Part shown: piece after piece, positions 24,115 to 31,488 of the stretch
Layout: every line of letters starts with the position of its first letter
How positions within the stretch are numbered: the stretch's first letter is position 1
NCBI GenBank assembly: GCA_051745835.1
Contig: JBNJEL010000006.1
Location: forward strand, 1 to 33,013
DNA length: 33,013 nt
Direction of reading: 5' to 3'
From: JBNJEL01 sp051745835
Lineage (GTDB): Bacteria > Bacillota > Halanaerobiia > Halobacteroidales > Acetohalobiaceae
Translations under genes and position numbers: made by a program
The notes under the pieces: generated by a model
The model's database searches: none
What the model was told of the DNA's origin: nothing
Seen by the model: the letters and a program-made list of their open reading frames with translations, nothing else

Positions 24115-24143
24115 ATAGTACCAAATAGTAATTTTTGTGTCAA
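24115..24143 (-). promoter_or_regulatory. Candidate sigma-A promoter of the GlnR-like gene
   Basis: On the minus strand TTGACA (24138-24143) is 17 bp from TACTAT (24115-24120), 32 bp before the gene. The -35 is part of a repeat (24137-24153) that recurs at 24211-24227 with 15 of 17 bases identical. Confidence 0.55.
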
Positions 24144-24211
24144 GTTAATGTTAGTTAAGTGCACTTTAAATTTAATTTTACTGTAAAACGTCCATTAATC
24201 TACCCAATTAG

Positions 24212-24239
24212 TGTCAAAGTAATGTTAAATAATTGTAAA
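24212..24239 (-). promoter_or_regulatory. PhoP-box-like array in the divergent region
   Basis: On the minus strand TTTACA (24234-24239), TTAACA (24223-24228) and TTGACA (24212-24217) are phased at exactly 11 bp. The first two match the B. subtilis PhoP hexamer fully and the third differs at one base. A shorter copy (CTAACA 24149-24154, TTGACA 24138-24143) overlaps the -35 of the GlnR-like gene. Confidence 0.5.
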
Positions 24240-24259
24240 TTAATTCTCTTTATAAATTA

Positions 24260-24289
24260 TTCACACTTTATTGTTAATTACATATGATA
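24260..24289 (+). promoter_or_regulatory. Candidate promoter of the duplicated P-loop ATPase gene
   Basis: TTCACA (24260-24265) and TATGAT (24283-24288), 17 bp apart, give a fair sigma-A promoter. The same place also reads AC (24263-24264), 16 bp, CATATGATA (24281-24289), which matches the sigma-K pattern AC-N16-CATANNNTA. The sequence alone does not decide between the two. Confidence 0.45.
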
Positions 24290-24324
24290 TAGTATCAACT
24301 AAGATTAACTAAGGAGGTAAGTAT

Positions 24325-25428
24325 ATGAATTCTAGTAAGGTAATGAACTTCTTTCCGGGTGGTAATACTACACAGGGCTTCTACTCATTATATGATTACT
24401 TACCATATTACGCTGAGAATATATTTATCATCAAGGGCGGACCAGGCACTGGTAAATCTACATTTATGAAGAAGATTGGAGAAGCGATGCTTAAAGAAGG
24501 ATATAGTCTAGAGTATCACTGGTGTTCCTCAGATAATAATTCTTTAGATGGAATTGTCATTAAGGAGTTAGAAGTAGCTTTTTTAGACGGCACTGCTCCT
24601 CACTTAATCGACCCTCAATATCCGGGAGCGGTAGATCAGATTATTGATCTAGGACAGTACTGGAACCGTGACCTGCTTAAAGAAAATCGAGCAGAAATCC
24701 GCCGGTTAAATGATCAGATTGGAGAAGAATTTCAAAAAGCTTATACTGATTTAGCAATTGCTAAATCATTCTATGATAAGTGGGAATCATTTTACATAGC
24801 TGCTGTACAACAAGAAAAGATCAACTATAAACTGGAAACATTAACTACAGAAATTATGGAGAACCAACCTCTAGCTGCTCAAGAAGGTCAAGCAAGACGC
24901 CTCTTTGCTAGTGCTTTGACGCCGCAAGGCCCAGTGAATTATTTAGATAGTATCACTAATAACCTCCAACGCCGTTATATTATTCGCGGCAATCCGGGTA
25001 CTGGTAAAAAAGAACTAATTAAAGAGATAGCCACTAGAGCTAGAAAGAGAGGTTATCAGGTTAATTACTACCACTGTGCTTTCGACCCGGAGAAACTAGA
25101 TATGATCATTATTCCTCAGTTAGATTTAGCTCTTATCGATGATCATCCACCTCATGAGTTAACTAAACTGCGTTCGGGAGATAAGATAGTCGATATGTTC
25201 TCTTGTGTTGAAGAAAGAGTGCTCACTAAATCTCATATAGAACGCCGAGAGGCTAAAGAGAATTATCAACACTTACTCTCTAAAGCAATTACTAAAATTG
25301 GAACCGCTAAAGAGCTTCATGATGAGCTAGAAGAGTACTATATTACAGCAATGGACTTTACAGCAGTCAATCAACTTAGAGACAAATTAATTAATAACTT
25401 ATGTGATCAACCAATCACTTGGTCTTAG
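24325..25428 (+). CDS. Duplicated P-loop ATPase, PRK06851-like, function unknown
   Basis: The 367-residue soluble protein consists of two similar P-loop halves. The first has Walker A GGPGTGKST near residues 38-46, then YHWCSSDNNSLDG and ELEVAFLDGTAPH. The second has GNPGTGKKE near 227-235, then YHCAFDPEKLD and QLDLALIDDHPPH. In the second Walker A the Ser/Thr that binds magnesium is replaced by Lys, so that half may bind but not hydrolyse nucleotide. I recognise the family only as conserved proteins of Firmicutes without a settled role. AAGGAGG precedes the ATG. Its 3' end overlaps the convergent purR gene by 30 bp. Confidence 0.85.
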   Translation: MNSSKVMNFFPGGNTTQGFYSLYDYLPYYAENIFIIKGGPGTGKSTFMKKIGEAMLKEGYSLEYHWCSSDNNSLDGIVIKELEVAFLDGTAPHLIDPQYPGAVDQIIDLGQYWNRDLLKENRAEIRRLNDQIGEEFQKAYTDLAIAKSFYDKWESFYIAAVQQEKINYKLETLTTEIMENQPLAAQEGQARRLFASALTPQGPVNYLDSITNNLQRRYIIRGNPGTGKKELIKEIATRARKRGYQVNYYHCAFDPEKLDMIIIPQLDLALIDDHPPHELTKLRSGDKIVDMFSCVEERVLTKSHIERREAKENYQHLLSKAITKIGTAKELHDELEEYYITAMDFTAVNQLRDKLINNLCDQPITWS

Positions 25429-26214
25429 CTGAACTATCTCCTGTTTTTCATCAACCTGCTCTAAAGTAATCAACGATATGTAATCAGAAACTAATTTCTG
25501 CTGGGGTTCGGCTGTTTCAACTAACACTCCAATATCAAGAACCTCAGCTTTAAACTCCGCTAATAGATCAACCATCCCCTTAGCAGTACCGCCTGCTTTC
25601 ATAAAGTCATCAATAATAACTACTTTAGAATTTTCCGGTAAGGCCCGGCGGGATAAAGACATTGTCTCAATCTTTTTAGATGAACCAGTAACATAATTAA
25701 TACTAACTACTGAACCTTCAGTTACGCGATTATCTTTTCTAATACTAACTACCGGCAGATTCATCGCCTGTGCTGTAGCTAAAGCTAAGGGAATGCCCTT
25801 AGTCTCAATCGTAATAACATAATCAACATCTAATTCAGCAAATTTGGTAGCAAATATCTTACCTAACTCCTTAATTTGTGGGGAAAAGATCAAATCAGAT
25901 AAGTATAAAAATCCTCCAGGAAGAATACGATCTGAATCAGATAATCGCTTACAGATAGAACTAATTACTGCTTCAATATCACTAGCAGCCTTCTTCGGAA
26001 TAAACCTTACTCCTCCTCCAGCTCCAGAAATTGTCTCTACTTCTCCCATCTCTTTGGCTGCAAAGACTCGTTTAATAATTGTTAAATCTTCACTAATAGT
26101 AGACTTAGCAGCTTCAAATTCAGCTGTAAAGTGATTTAACGAAAATAATTTATAAGGCTTATCAGTTAGAATCTTAGTAATTGCTACAATTCTTTCACTT
26201 CTTTTCATCTTCAT
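25399..26214 (-). CDS. purR: Purine operon repressor PurR
   Basis: This is a Gram-positive type PurR of 271 residues. It has an N-terminal winged helix (about 1-75, RSERIVAITKILTDKPYKLF) and a phosphoribosyltransferase-like domain (about 76-271) with the PRPP-binding loop VVIIDDFMKAGGTAKG near residue 200. It represses purine synthesis genes, and PRPP relieves repression. Its position near ispE and glmU-prs follows the usual Firmicute order. The yabJ and spoVG genes that commonly follow purR are absent, and the accessory genes stand in their place. The start is an ATG after GAAGGAG. The 3' end overlaps the ATPase gene tail to tail. Confidence 0.96.
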   Translation of the reverse strand: MKMKRSERIVAITKILTDKPYKLFSLNHFTAEFEAAKSTISEDLTIIKRVFAAKEMGEVETISGAGGGVRFIPKKAASDIEAVISSICKRLSDSDRILPGGFLYLSDLIFSPQIKELGKIFATKFAELDVDYVITIETKGIPLALATAQAMNLPVVSIRKDNRVTEGSVVSINYVTGSSKKIETMSLSRRALPENSKVVIIDDFMKAGGTAKGMVDLLAEFKAEVLDIGVLVETAEPQQKLVSDYISLITLEQVDEKQEIVQLRPSDWLIT

Positions 26215-26313
26215 ACTAACTTACGCTCCTTCCGAACGATTTCTAAAAATCTCCTTACTTTGTTCATCTTTCTTTAATTATCAGACTATCTCCTGCAAAA
26301 GTAGTAACTTTTC

Positions 26314-27084
26314 TCAACTCTTAATTATCGCCCCTGCTAACTCTAAATCAGCTCTAGTATCAACATCAAATCCTAATTCTGGATTATTAGTAAGTACTGC
26401 TTTACACTTACTCCCTACTAAAGCTGTTAACTTACTCTCTATTTCAGCTAAGGTGACACGCTGACAGAGTAAACGCAGAGCAAATTTAACTCCCAAAATT
26501 TTAGCTAACTGCAAAGGACTCTTACGCCGAGCAAAGATTTGTTCTAGTAAAGAATAATCATCAGTAATAGCTGTAGTTTCAATTAAAGTTAGATTTCCCC
26601 CAGTATAAGTTCCATCCTTTAAAGTAACATAAGTACTATCTACCTGCGGATAAGTAGCCAAGTTGATATCTTGCTCTATAATTGGATAATAGACTTGATA
26701 ACCTAACAGAGCTTCAGCTTTAATAATAAAATCATCAATACTTTGACTGTTAATTAACGGTAAATCAGCAGTAATAAATACTCCCCACTTACTCTGACTG
26801 TGCGTACTTAAATATTCTAATCCTAACTCTACATTCTCTAATAAGCTCTGTTTAGTTGCTATAACTACGTCAGCTCCCTGGTCTAATAAGTACTCCTCTA
26901 CTTCCTGGGGGCCAATTACTATAATATCTCTAATTCGTTCGGCTTGAGTTAAGGCTTGGAGCACATAATTAATCAACGGCTCTCCAGCTACTCTAACTAA
27001 AGCTTCATAATCATGAGTTAAGTTTTGAGTAGAACTTAACTTAGAGCTCCTACCTCCTGCTAATAGAACAGCATCATATCTCAC
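26314..27084 (-). CDS. MobA-like nucleotidyltransferase family protein
   Basis: This is a 256-residue protein of the NTP-transferase (GT-A fold) superfamily. The N-terminal YDAVLLAGGRSSKL is a variant of the nucleotide-binding LAGGxSxRMG loop. EPLINYVLQAL and VFITADLPLI (metal-binding Asp) follow. The C-terminus ends in PELGFDVDTRADLELA, as in MobA-like enzymes. The substrate is unknown. It begins with GTG six bases after GGAGG, 12 bp after ispE, so the two are probably co-transcribed. The MobA, IspD and sugar nucleotidyltransferase families are all related; no single one fits clearly. Confidence 0.85.
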   Translation of the reverse strand: MRYDAVLLAGGRSSKLSSTQNLTHDYEALVRVAGEPLINYVLQALTQAERIRDIIVIGPQEVEEYLLDQGADVVIATKQSLLENVELGLEYLSTHSQSKWGVFITADLPLINSQSIDDFIIKAEALLGYQVYYPIIEQDINLATYPQVDSTYVTLKDGTYTGGNLTLIETTAITDDYSLLEQIFARRKSPLQLAKILGVKFALRLLCQRVTLAEIESKLTALVGSKCKAVLTNNPELGFDVDTRADLELAGAIIKS

Positions 27085-27096
27085 TTAACCCCTCCT

Positions 27097-27978
27097 TTAA
27101 TCGATCATCACCCCATTAGAAGTTGTCTGAGCTCCCTTAATAATATAGTCCGTCGGCAGACTATCTCTTAACTTAGCTATTAGCTCTTGACCAGCCTGCT
27201 GATTAGCTACAAATCCCAACATTGTAGGCCCGCTACCGGACATTAAGACTGACTTAGCACCAGCTGTTGAAAGTAACTTAGCTAGCTTCTGTAACTGAGG
27301 ATAGATTTTCATTGTCACCTCTGCTAATACATTTCCCATTTGAGCAGTAATCCCTGCAAACTTTTTCTGCTTCAAAGCTTGCTGCATCAACTCTATATCA
27401 GGATGATCTGTAATCTGATCTACATTTAATTTTTGATAAACTTCAGCTGTAGCTACTGAAAAGGGCGGTTTAACTAAGACTAAATCTAACTGGGGATTAA
27501 CATCTAGCTCCTCTAAGTCAGTTCCAATTCCTGTAGCTAAAACTGTCCCCCCTGTGATACAGAAGGGCACATCTGCGCCTAATTGCGCTCCTATAGCTCT
27601 TAATTCTGCTACATCTAAACCTAACTCCCATAATTGATTGATAGCAACCAGTGTTGCTGCGGCGTTGGTACTTCCCCCGGCTAATCCTGCTGCCACAGGA
27701 ATCTCTTTATCAATCCTAACTGCTAACCCTGCTGGAAGATTAAATCTCTCAAATAGCAATTCGGCAGCTTGATAGACAAGATTATTTTCTCCTGTCGGAA
27801 CCTCGGGATGATTAACCTTAATTTCAATTCCCTGCTGTTGTTTACTAAAGTGTAATCTATCTGCTAAATCTATACTCTGCATAATCATCTCTACTTGGTG
27901 ATAACCATTAGCCTGTTGGCCTACTACATCTAAAATCAAGTTAATCTTAGCTTGAGTTGTTAAACTTAATTCTTTCAT
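27097..27978 (-). CDS. ispE: 4-diphosphocytidyl-2-C-methyl-D-erythritol kinase
   Basis: IspE phosphorylates CDP-methylerythritol in the non-mevalonate isoprenoid pathway. It is a GHMP kinase of about 293 residues. It has the N-terminal TQAKINLILDVVGQQANGYH, the ATP loop PVAAGLAGGSTNAAATL (about 91-107), and a C-terminal SGSGPTMLGFV. The frame opens at an ATG at 27987 that touches the AAGGGG site. The ATG at 27978, nine bases away, has better spacing and is chosen. Its place upstream of purR is conserved in Firmicutes. Confidence 0.96.
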   Translation of the reverse strand: MKELSLTTQAKINLILDVVGQQANGYHQVEMIMQSIDLADRLHFSKQQQGIEIKVNHPEVPTGENNLVYQAAELLFERFNLPAGLAVRIDKEIPVAAGLAGGSTNAAATLVAINQLWELGLDVAELRAIGAQLGADVPFCITGGTVLATGIGTDLEELDVNPQLDLVLVKPPFSVATAEVYQKLNVDQITDHPDIELMQQALKQKKFAGITAQMGNVLAEVTMKIYPQLQKLAKLLSTAGAKSVLMSGSGPTMLGFVANQQAGQELIAKLRDSLPTDYIIKGAQTTSNGVMID

Positions 27979-28077
27979 TCCTATCATCCCCTTCTTAACT
28001 AAAATATATCAGTACTTAATGTACTTTCACTTAGCTACTTTTAATTCCTGCTCTACTGACTAAATTTAATCTAAAGT

Positions 28078-28106
28078 GAATTATCAAATCCTCAATTACA
28101 TATTTT
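28078..28106 (+). promoter_or_regulatory. Weak candidate sigma-E promoter of the L,D-transpeptidase gene
   Basis: GAATTAT (28078-28084, 5/7 to KMATATT) is 14 bp from CATATTTT (28099-28106, fair -10). Spacing is right but the -10 is poor. Confidence 0.3.
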
Positions 28107-28126
28107 TTAGTAAGAGGTGATTTAAG

Positions 28127-28639
28127 ATGAGTCAAAAAATCCTAATTAATACCGCTCAACGCTATCTTGAGCTTTATAGCGCCGACAAATTAATCAGTCA
28201 TTATCCAGTAGCAGTAGGTAAGCCAGCAACCCCTACTCCACTGGGTAATTACAAAGTCTTACTTAAAAGAAATAATCCAGGTGGTGTCTTAGGTAGTAGA
28301 TGGATTCAATTCACCTGGCAAAGTCACGGGATTCACGGCACTAATCAACCCTGGTTAATTGGGCAAGCTGTCTCATTAGGCTGTGTTAGAATGTATAATC
28401 AAGATGTAATTGAGCTCTATGATAGAGTAGAAGTGGGAACGCCAATTAAAATAGTTGCAACTACAAAAGATAATCATAATCCTAGTACTGATTATTATAA
28501 TTATAAAGTTAAAGCTGGTGATACCTTATATCATATAGCTCAAAAGTTCAATACTACTATTGACAGATTAATAGAACTTAATCAATTAAGTGACCAAGAC
28601 TTAATCTACCCTGGACAACAATTAAAGATACCAAAATAA
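28127..28639 (+). CDS. L,D-transpeptidase (YkuD) with C-terminal LysM
   Basis: The 170-residue protein joins a YkuD catalytic domain (about 3-113) to one LysM domain (about 124-168, YKVKAGDTLYHIAQKFNTTI). The catalytic motif is complete: HGIHGTN with His70, and SLGCVRM with Cys86 and Arg88. Such enzymes make 3-3 peptidoglycan cross-links or attach proteins to stem peptides. No signal peptide is visible, as in B. subtilis YkuD, which is spore associated; there the LysM is N-terminal. It starts after AGAGGTGA. It is convergent with the SipL-like gene across a DnaA-box cluster. A role in the spore cortex is inference. Confidence 0.92.
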   Translation: MSQKILINTAQRYLELYSADKLISHYPVAVGKPATPTPLGNYKVLLKRNNPGGVLGSRWIQFTWQSHGIHGTNQPWLIGQAVSLGCVRMYNQDVIELYDRVEVGTPIKIVATTKDNHNPSTDYYNYKVKAGDTLYHIAQKFNTTIDRLIELNQLSDQDLIYPGQQLKIPK

Positions 28640-28666
28640 TCTATAATTAACTAATCCACTCTTAAT

Positions 28667-28762
28667 TGTGGATTAACCTGTGGATAATGTGGATAAGTCC
28701 AATAATTGTTGATTTAATAGGCTTATTAATGTGTATAACTTTTTTGATTATTCTGTGGATAA
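28667..28762 (-). other. DnaA-box cluster A between convergent genes
   Basis: On the minus strand the 9-mer TTATCCACA occurs perfectly at 28679-28687, 28688-28696 and 28754-28762. One-mismatch copies are at 28667-28675 (TAATCCACA) and 28730-28738 (TTATACACA). All five have the same orientation. The first two perfect boxes abut. The interval is AT-rich and holds no gene. Confidence 0.8.
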
Positions 28763-28775
28763 TTATCTATCCAAC

Positions 28776-28807
28776 AAAAAAGGCTGTAGGATTAATCCCA
28801 CAGCCTT
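28776..28807 (-). terminator. Intrinsic terminator of the SipL-like gene
   Basis: AAGGCTGT (28780-28787) pairs with ACAGCCTT (28800-28807), extended inside by GGATT/AATCC. A run of six T follows on the minus strand. Confidence 0.85.
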
Positions 28808-28818
28808 AATAGTTCTAA

Positions 28819-30423
28819 TTAACCTTGAGGTTTAATAATTCCTTTAGGTATACATAACTTCTGACCGACATCAATCTGGTCGGGATTAGAAATATTATTA
28901 GCTTCAACTATTGCATCTACATTAGTACCATAGCGGCGAGCAATCTTATAGAGTGAGTCGCCAGGTTGAACAACATAGACAACATAGGAAGGACGATCTT
29001 TGCAGGGCTTATCAACAACTGGAGAAACGCCAATACAGTCAGTGACAATCTCTAACTGTCTAAACTGTACTACCTTAGCAAACTTCTGTAAGGTAGTCGT
29101 CAACTCAATAGTCCGCTGATTGAGTAAATTATATCTGACATTAACTACTGAAACATTAGTAAAGGCATTCATTCCTGCTTCTGCTCCACTAACCTGCACA
29201 AAGTTAGTAAAGTTAAAGACATTCTCAACAAAGTGCACCGGCTGCTGTAACTCTTCTTCAGGCACATCGGCTACATAAATCACCGCTCCTTCAATCTCTC
29301 CCTCAATTAATACTCCTCCATCTTCTACTGTAGCTGTTGGCTCTAAGACTGTCGCATTAGTACCTGCTAAAATCTGTTCGACATCCGGCTTTGCAGGAGG
29401 AACATTAACATTACCGGTAATTGTTTCAGTTACTGTATTTTCACCGATCACCTCTTCTACTCTGAGTAACTCTTTATCAACTTCGAGCTTATCACTATCT
29501 ACATCAGTAATTACCTCTAATTGAATTGGCTCAGTTACCTTCACAAACTTCTCTAAGACTACTTCTAATTCTAGGGTATCATCATCGACTACATTAGCTC
29601 TAGTCTGCCGCAAAGTAATATCGACAAAGGCAGAAAGATCATCATCTGCCGAAACATTCGGTAAATCTACAGTCTGGGAGAAGTTAAAGGTACCCTCCAC
29701 AAAGTGTACCGGCTGATCTCCAGCTTCTGTCTGAGCTACATAGACTACTCCCCCTTCAATGCTACCCTCTACTAGTACTGCCCCATCAATTACTGAGGTC
29801 TCTACTTCTCCTAATACTTCACCTTGTACTCGTAAAATTCGTTCTACTGGTGGTTTAGCATCAGGAATATCAATCTCACCAGTTACAACCTCAGTAATGA
29901 CATTCTCATCAAGCACATCATTTAAACGTAATAAGTCCCGCTTAACATACTGCTCCTCAATTCCCGTAATATCTGTAACTACATTAACCTGTCTAAACTC
30001 TACTACCTTGACAAACTTACGTAACGTCGCTGTTACCTCTACTGTTCGTTCATCAATTAGATCACTATTGGTTCTAATTACCTGTACATCACTAATGACA
30101 TGCATACCCGGTTCAGCATCAGGTAGTTCTACGAAGTTACTAACTGCTACAGGGCCTTCAAAGTAATGAACCGGTTGTTGCGGCTCTTCTTCAGGAACAC
30201 TAGCTACATAGAGTACTCCTACATCTAATTCTATATCTAGATTAACTCCGCCCTCCTCTAAAGTAGGACTTACAGTACCGACATCAGTCGTAACCTCTAA
30301 TACACGCTCAATATCTGGTTTCTCATCAGGTACAGTTAAATCACCTGTCACGGACTCTCTAACTGTATCCTCATCAACTACATACTCCACTCTTACAACT
30401 CTATCTTTACAATGAATTGCCAT
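28819..30423 (-). CDS. sipL: SipL-like spore morphogenetic protein (DUF3794 repeats plus LysM)
   Basis: The 534-residue protein has three DUF3794 (SPOCS) repeats at about 5-150, 155-310 and 315-465. Each starts with an element like TVRESVTGDLTVPDEKPDIE and ends with TLRKFVKVVEFRQ. One LysM domain (about 480-527, YVVQPGDSLYKIARRYGTNV) ends the protein. This is the architecture of Clostridioides difficile SipL, which binds SpoIVA through its LysM and anchors the coat to the forespore. It plays the part that SpoVID and SafA play in Bacillus. The repeats are rich in Asp, Glu and Val and poor in Lys, fitting a halophile. The start follows GGAGG. A mother-cell-type promoter is suggested upstream. 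Confidence 0.88.
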   Translation of the reverse strand: MAIHCKDRVVRVEYVVDEDTVRESVTGDLTVPDEKPDIERVLEVTTDVGTVSPTLEEGGVNLDIELDVGVLYVASVPEEEPQQPVHYFEGPVAVSNFVELPDAEPGMHVISDVQVIRTNSDLIDERTVEVTATLRKFVKVVEFRQVNVVTDITGIEEQYVKRDLLRLNDVLDENVITEVVTGEIDIPDAKPPVERILRVQGEVLGEVETSVIDGAVLVEGSIEGGVVYVAQTEAGDQPVHFVEGTFNFSQTVDLPNVSADDDLSAFVDITLRQTRANVVDDDTLELEVVLEKFVKVTEPIQLEVITDVDSDKLEVDKELLRVEEVIGENTVTETITGNVNVPPAKPDVEQILAGTNATVLEPTATVEDGGVLIEGEIEGAVIYVADVPEEELQQPVHFVENVFNFTNFVQVSGAEAGMNAFTNVSVVNVRYNLLNQRTIELTTTLQKFAKVVQFRQLEIVTDCIGVSPVVDKPCKDRPSYVVYVVQPGDSLYKIARRYGTNVDAIVEANNISNPDQIDVGQKLCIPKGIIKPQG

Positions 30424-30471
30424 CTACTACTTTCCTCCTTCCTTAAATTAAGCCTCTTACTCTTCATTATA

Positions 30472-30499
30472 ACTATATGCTCCATAATGGAAAATGTGT
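30472..30499 (-). promoter_or_regulatory. Candidate sigma-E promoter of the SipL-like gene
   Basis: On the minus strand ACACATT (30493-30499) is 13 bp from CATATAGT (30472-30479). The -10 agrees with CATACA-T at most positions; the spacing is one base short. Confidence 0.35.
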
Positions 30500-30540
30500 A
30501 CAAATTTCTAATCTAATTATTACCAATTCAGATTTTAACT

Positions 30541-30569
30541 GCACATTTAATTCACCGCTTACATAAGAT
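30541..30569 (+). promoter_or_regulatory. Candidate mother-cell promoter of the 142-aa gene
   Basis: GCACATT (30541-30547, 6/7 to the sigma-E -35) is 14 bp from CATAAGAT (30562-30569). The same site reads AC (30543-30544), 17 bp, CATAAGATA (30562-30570), which fits sigma-K. Either way a mother-cell sigma factor is suggested. Confidence 0.5.
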
Positions 30570-30604
30570 AAAATATCAATTACTTAATTAGGAGGCGTTT
30601 ACAG

Positions 30605-31033
30605 ATGCCCTTTGGCTACTCTAATAAGCTCTTTCCTTATCCGGCTGTCGAGTATATCCCGCTTAACTTTACTACTCTAGATTCGCATTCAAATAGCTTA
30701 CCGTCCCACCGGCGTAAAGAAGTTAGACTTACTGTTGTTGATAATCTAACGCGAGCTAATCAGCTTTTAAGTAATTATCAACTTCCACCTCTTAGATTGA
30801 AAGAATTAGCACCAACTAAGTTATTAATTATTCTCCTCAACAGTAATATTGAACTAATTAACTACCGCGGTTATAAAGTAACGCTGATTGGTAACCAAGA
30901 GGAGAATCTAGCTCAAGTATTACAAATTACAGCTGAATACTTTTATAAAGATGAGATCTACTTTAAGTTATATACTCCTCAGGCAGAAAAATTAGCTACC
31001 AGTAAGTATACTCTACCACACTCTAACTATTAA
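30605..31033 (+). CDS. Hypothetical 142-aa protein, possible sporulation gene
   Basis: I do not recognise this family. The 142-residue protein has no signal peptide or strong membrane helix. It starts with the aromatic and proline-rich MPFGYSNKLFPYPAVEYIPL. A basic stretch follows (HRRKEVRL). A mixed alpha/beta part from about 40 to 140 includes KLLIILLNSNIELINYRGYK. The ATG at 30605 is nine bases after GGAGG. It is divergent from the SipL-like gene, and both carry mother-cell-type promoter motifs in the shared 180-bp gap, which suggests a spore coat or cortex role (inference). Codon use looks like that of its neighbours. Confidence 0.7.
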   Translation: MPFGYSNKLFPYPAVEYIPLNFTTLDSHSNSLPSHRRKEVRLTVVDNLTRANQLLSNYQLPPLRLKELAPTKLLIILLNSNIELINYRGYKVTLIGNQEENLAQVLQITAEYFYKDEIYFKLYTPQAEKLATSKYTLPHSNY

Positions 31034-31105
31034 TAGATTATACAATTACTTATTATCTATCTTATTCATCGCCACAGAATATATTACTCCTAGCCATACA
31101 ATATA

Positions 31106-31137
31106 AAAGACCCGAGATAAGTCAGACTCATCTCGGT
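31106..31137 (-). terminator. Intrinsic terminator of the 72-aa gene
   Basis: CCGAGAT (31112-31118) pairs with ATCTCGG (31130-31136), with an inner AGT/ACT. TCTTTTATAT follows on the minus strand. The plus-strand side has no T-run, so it serves the minus-strand gene. Confidence 0.7.
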
Positions 31138-31149
31138 ACTAAAAAGCAA

Positions 31150-31368
31150 TTAATCAAGAAATATTTGACGATAATCTTCTTCCCAGTATTTTAAACGTCC
31201 GTAATCTACTTTATCTTGTCCAAATGGTCGATATAGTTCTACAATCAAGCTGCGCAAATCCTGGTGAAAGTAATAACAGTAAGTTAATGATAATTGAATA
31301 TAGTTAGCTACTAGACAAGTCATCACTATTAATACTACAGCAATTGCTATTAATGCTTCAATCATCAT
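31150..31368 (-). CDS. Small 72-aa single-pass membrane protein
   Basis: This 72-residue protein is one N-terminal hydrophobic helix (residues 3-28) followed by a soluble part with many Tyr, Asp and Arg. The helix start MMIEALIAIAVVLIVM resembles the mature N-terminus of type IV pilins (Glu near position 4-5). However, there is no prepilin leader or Gly cleavage site, and the GGAGGAAGG site sits just before the ATG. It is preceded and followed by other short units and ends in a terminator. I cannot assign a function; it may be a small spore or envelope protein. Confidence 0.65.
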   Translation of the reverse strand: MMIEALIAIAVVLIVMTCLVANYIQLSLTYCYYFHQDLRSLIVELYRPFGQDKVDYGRLKYWEEDYRQIFLD

Positions 31369-31445
31369 CCTTCCTCCTCTCCAGCTATCTCTCTTTAATA
31401 ATAGTATATGTCTAAAAGATGTAATGGTGCGTAAAATTAGACAAA

Positions 31446-31475
31446 TAAAAAAGCAGCCGGCAGTAACCGACTACT
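31446..31475 (-). terminator. Intrinsic terminator of the CAP-domain gene
   Basis: A 9-bp stem with two G-U pairs joins 31452-31460 and 31467-31475 around a 6-nt loop. TTTTTTATTT follows on the minus strand. Confidence 0.8.
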
Positions 31476-31488
31476 AATAATTAAATGA

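Noticed and set aside
28652..28675. 8-bp stem TAATCCAC/GTGGATTA after the L,D-transpeptidase gene as a terminator
   Set aside because: No T-run follows on the plus strand, and one arm is part of a DnaA-like box in cluster A.
29759..30166. 135-codon plus-strand frame opposite the SipL-like gene
   Set aside because: It is a low-complexity Ser/Thr-rich shadow of the repetitive DUF3794 gene.
28819..30423. Internal repeats of the SipL-like gene as a CRISPR or DNA repeat
   Set aside because: The similarity is at protein-domain level (three DUF3794 units of about 155 residues), with no short identical DNA repeats and spacers.
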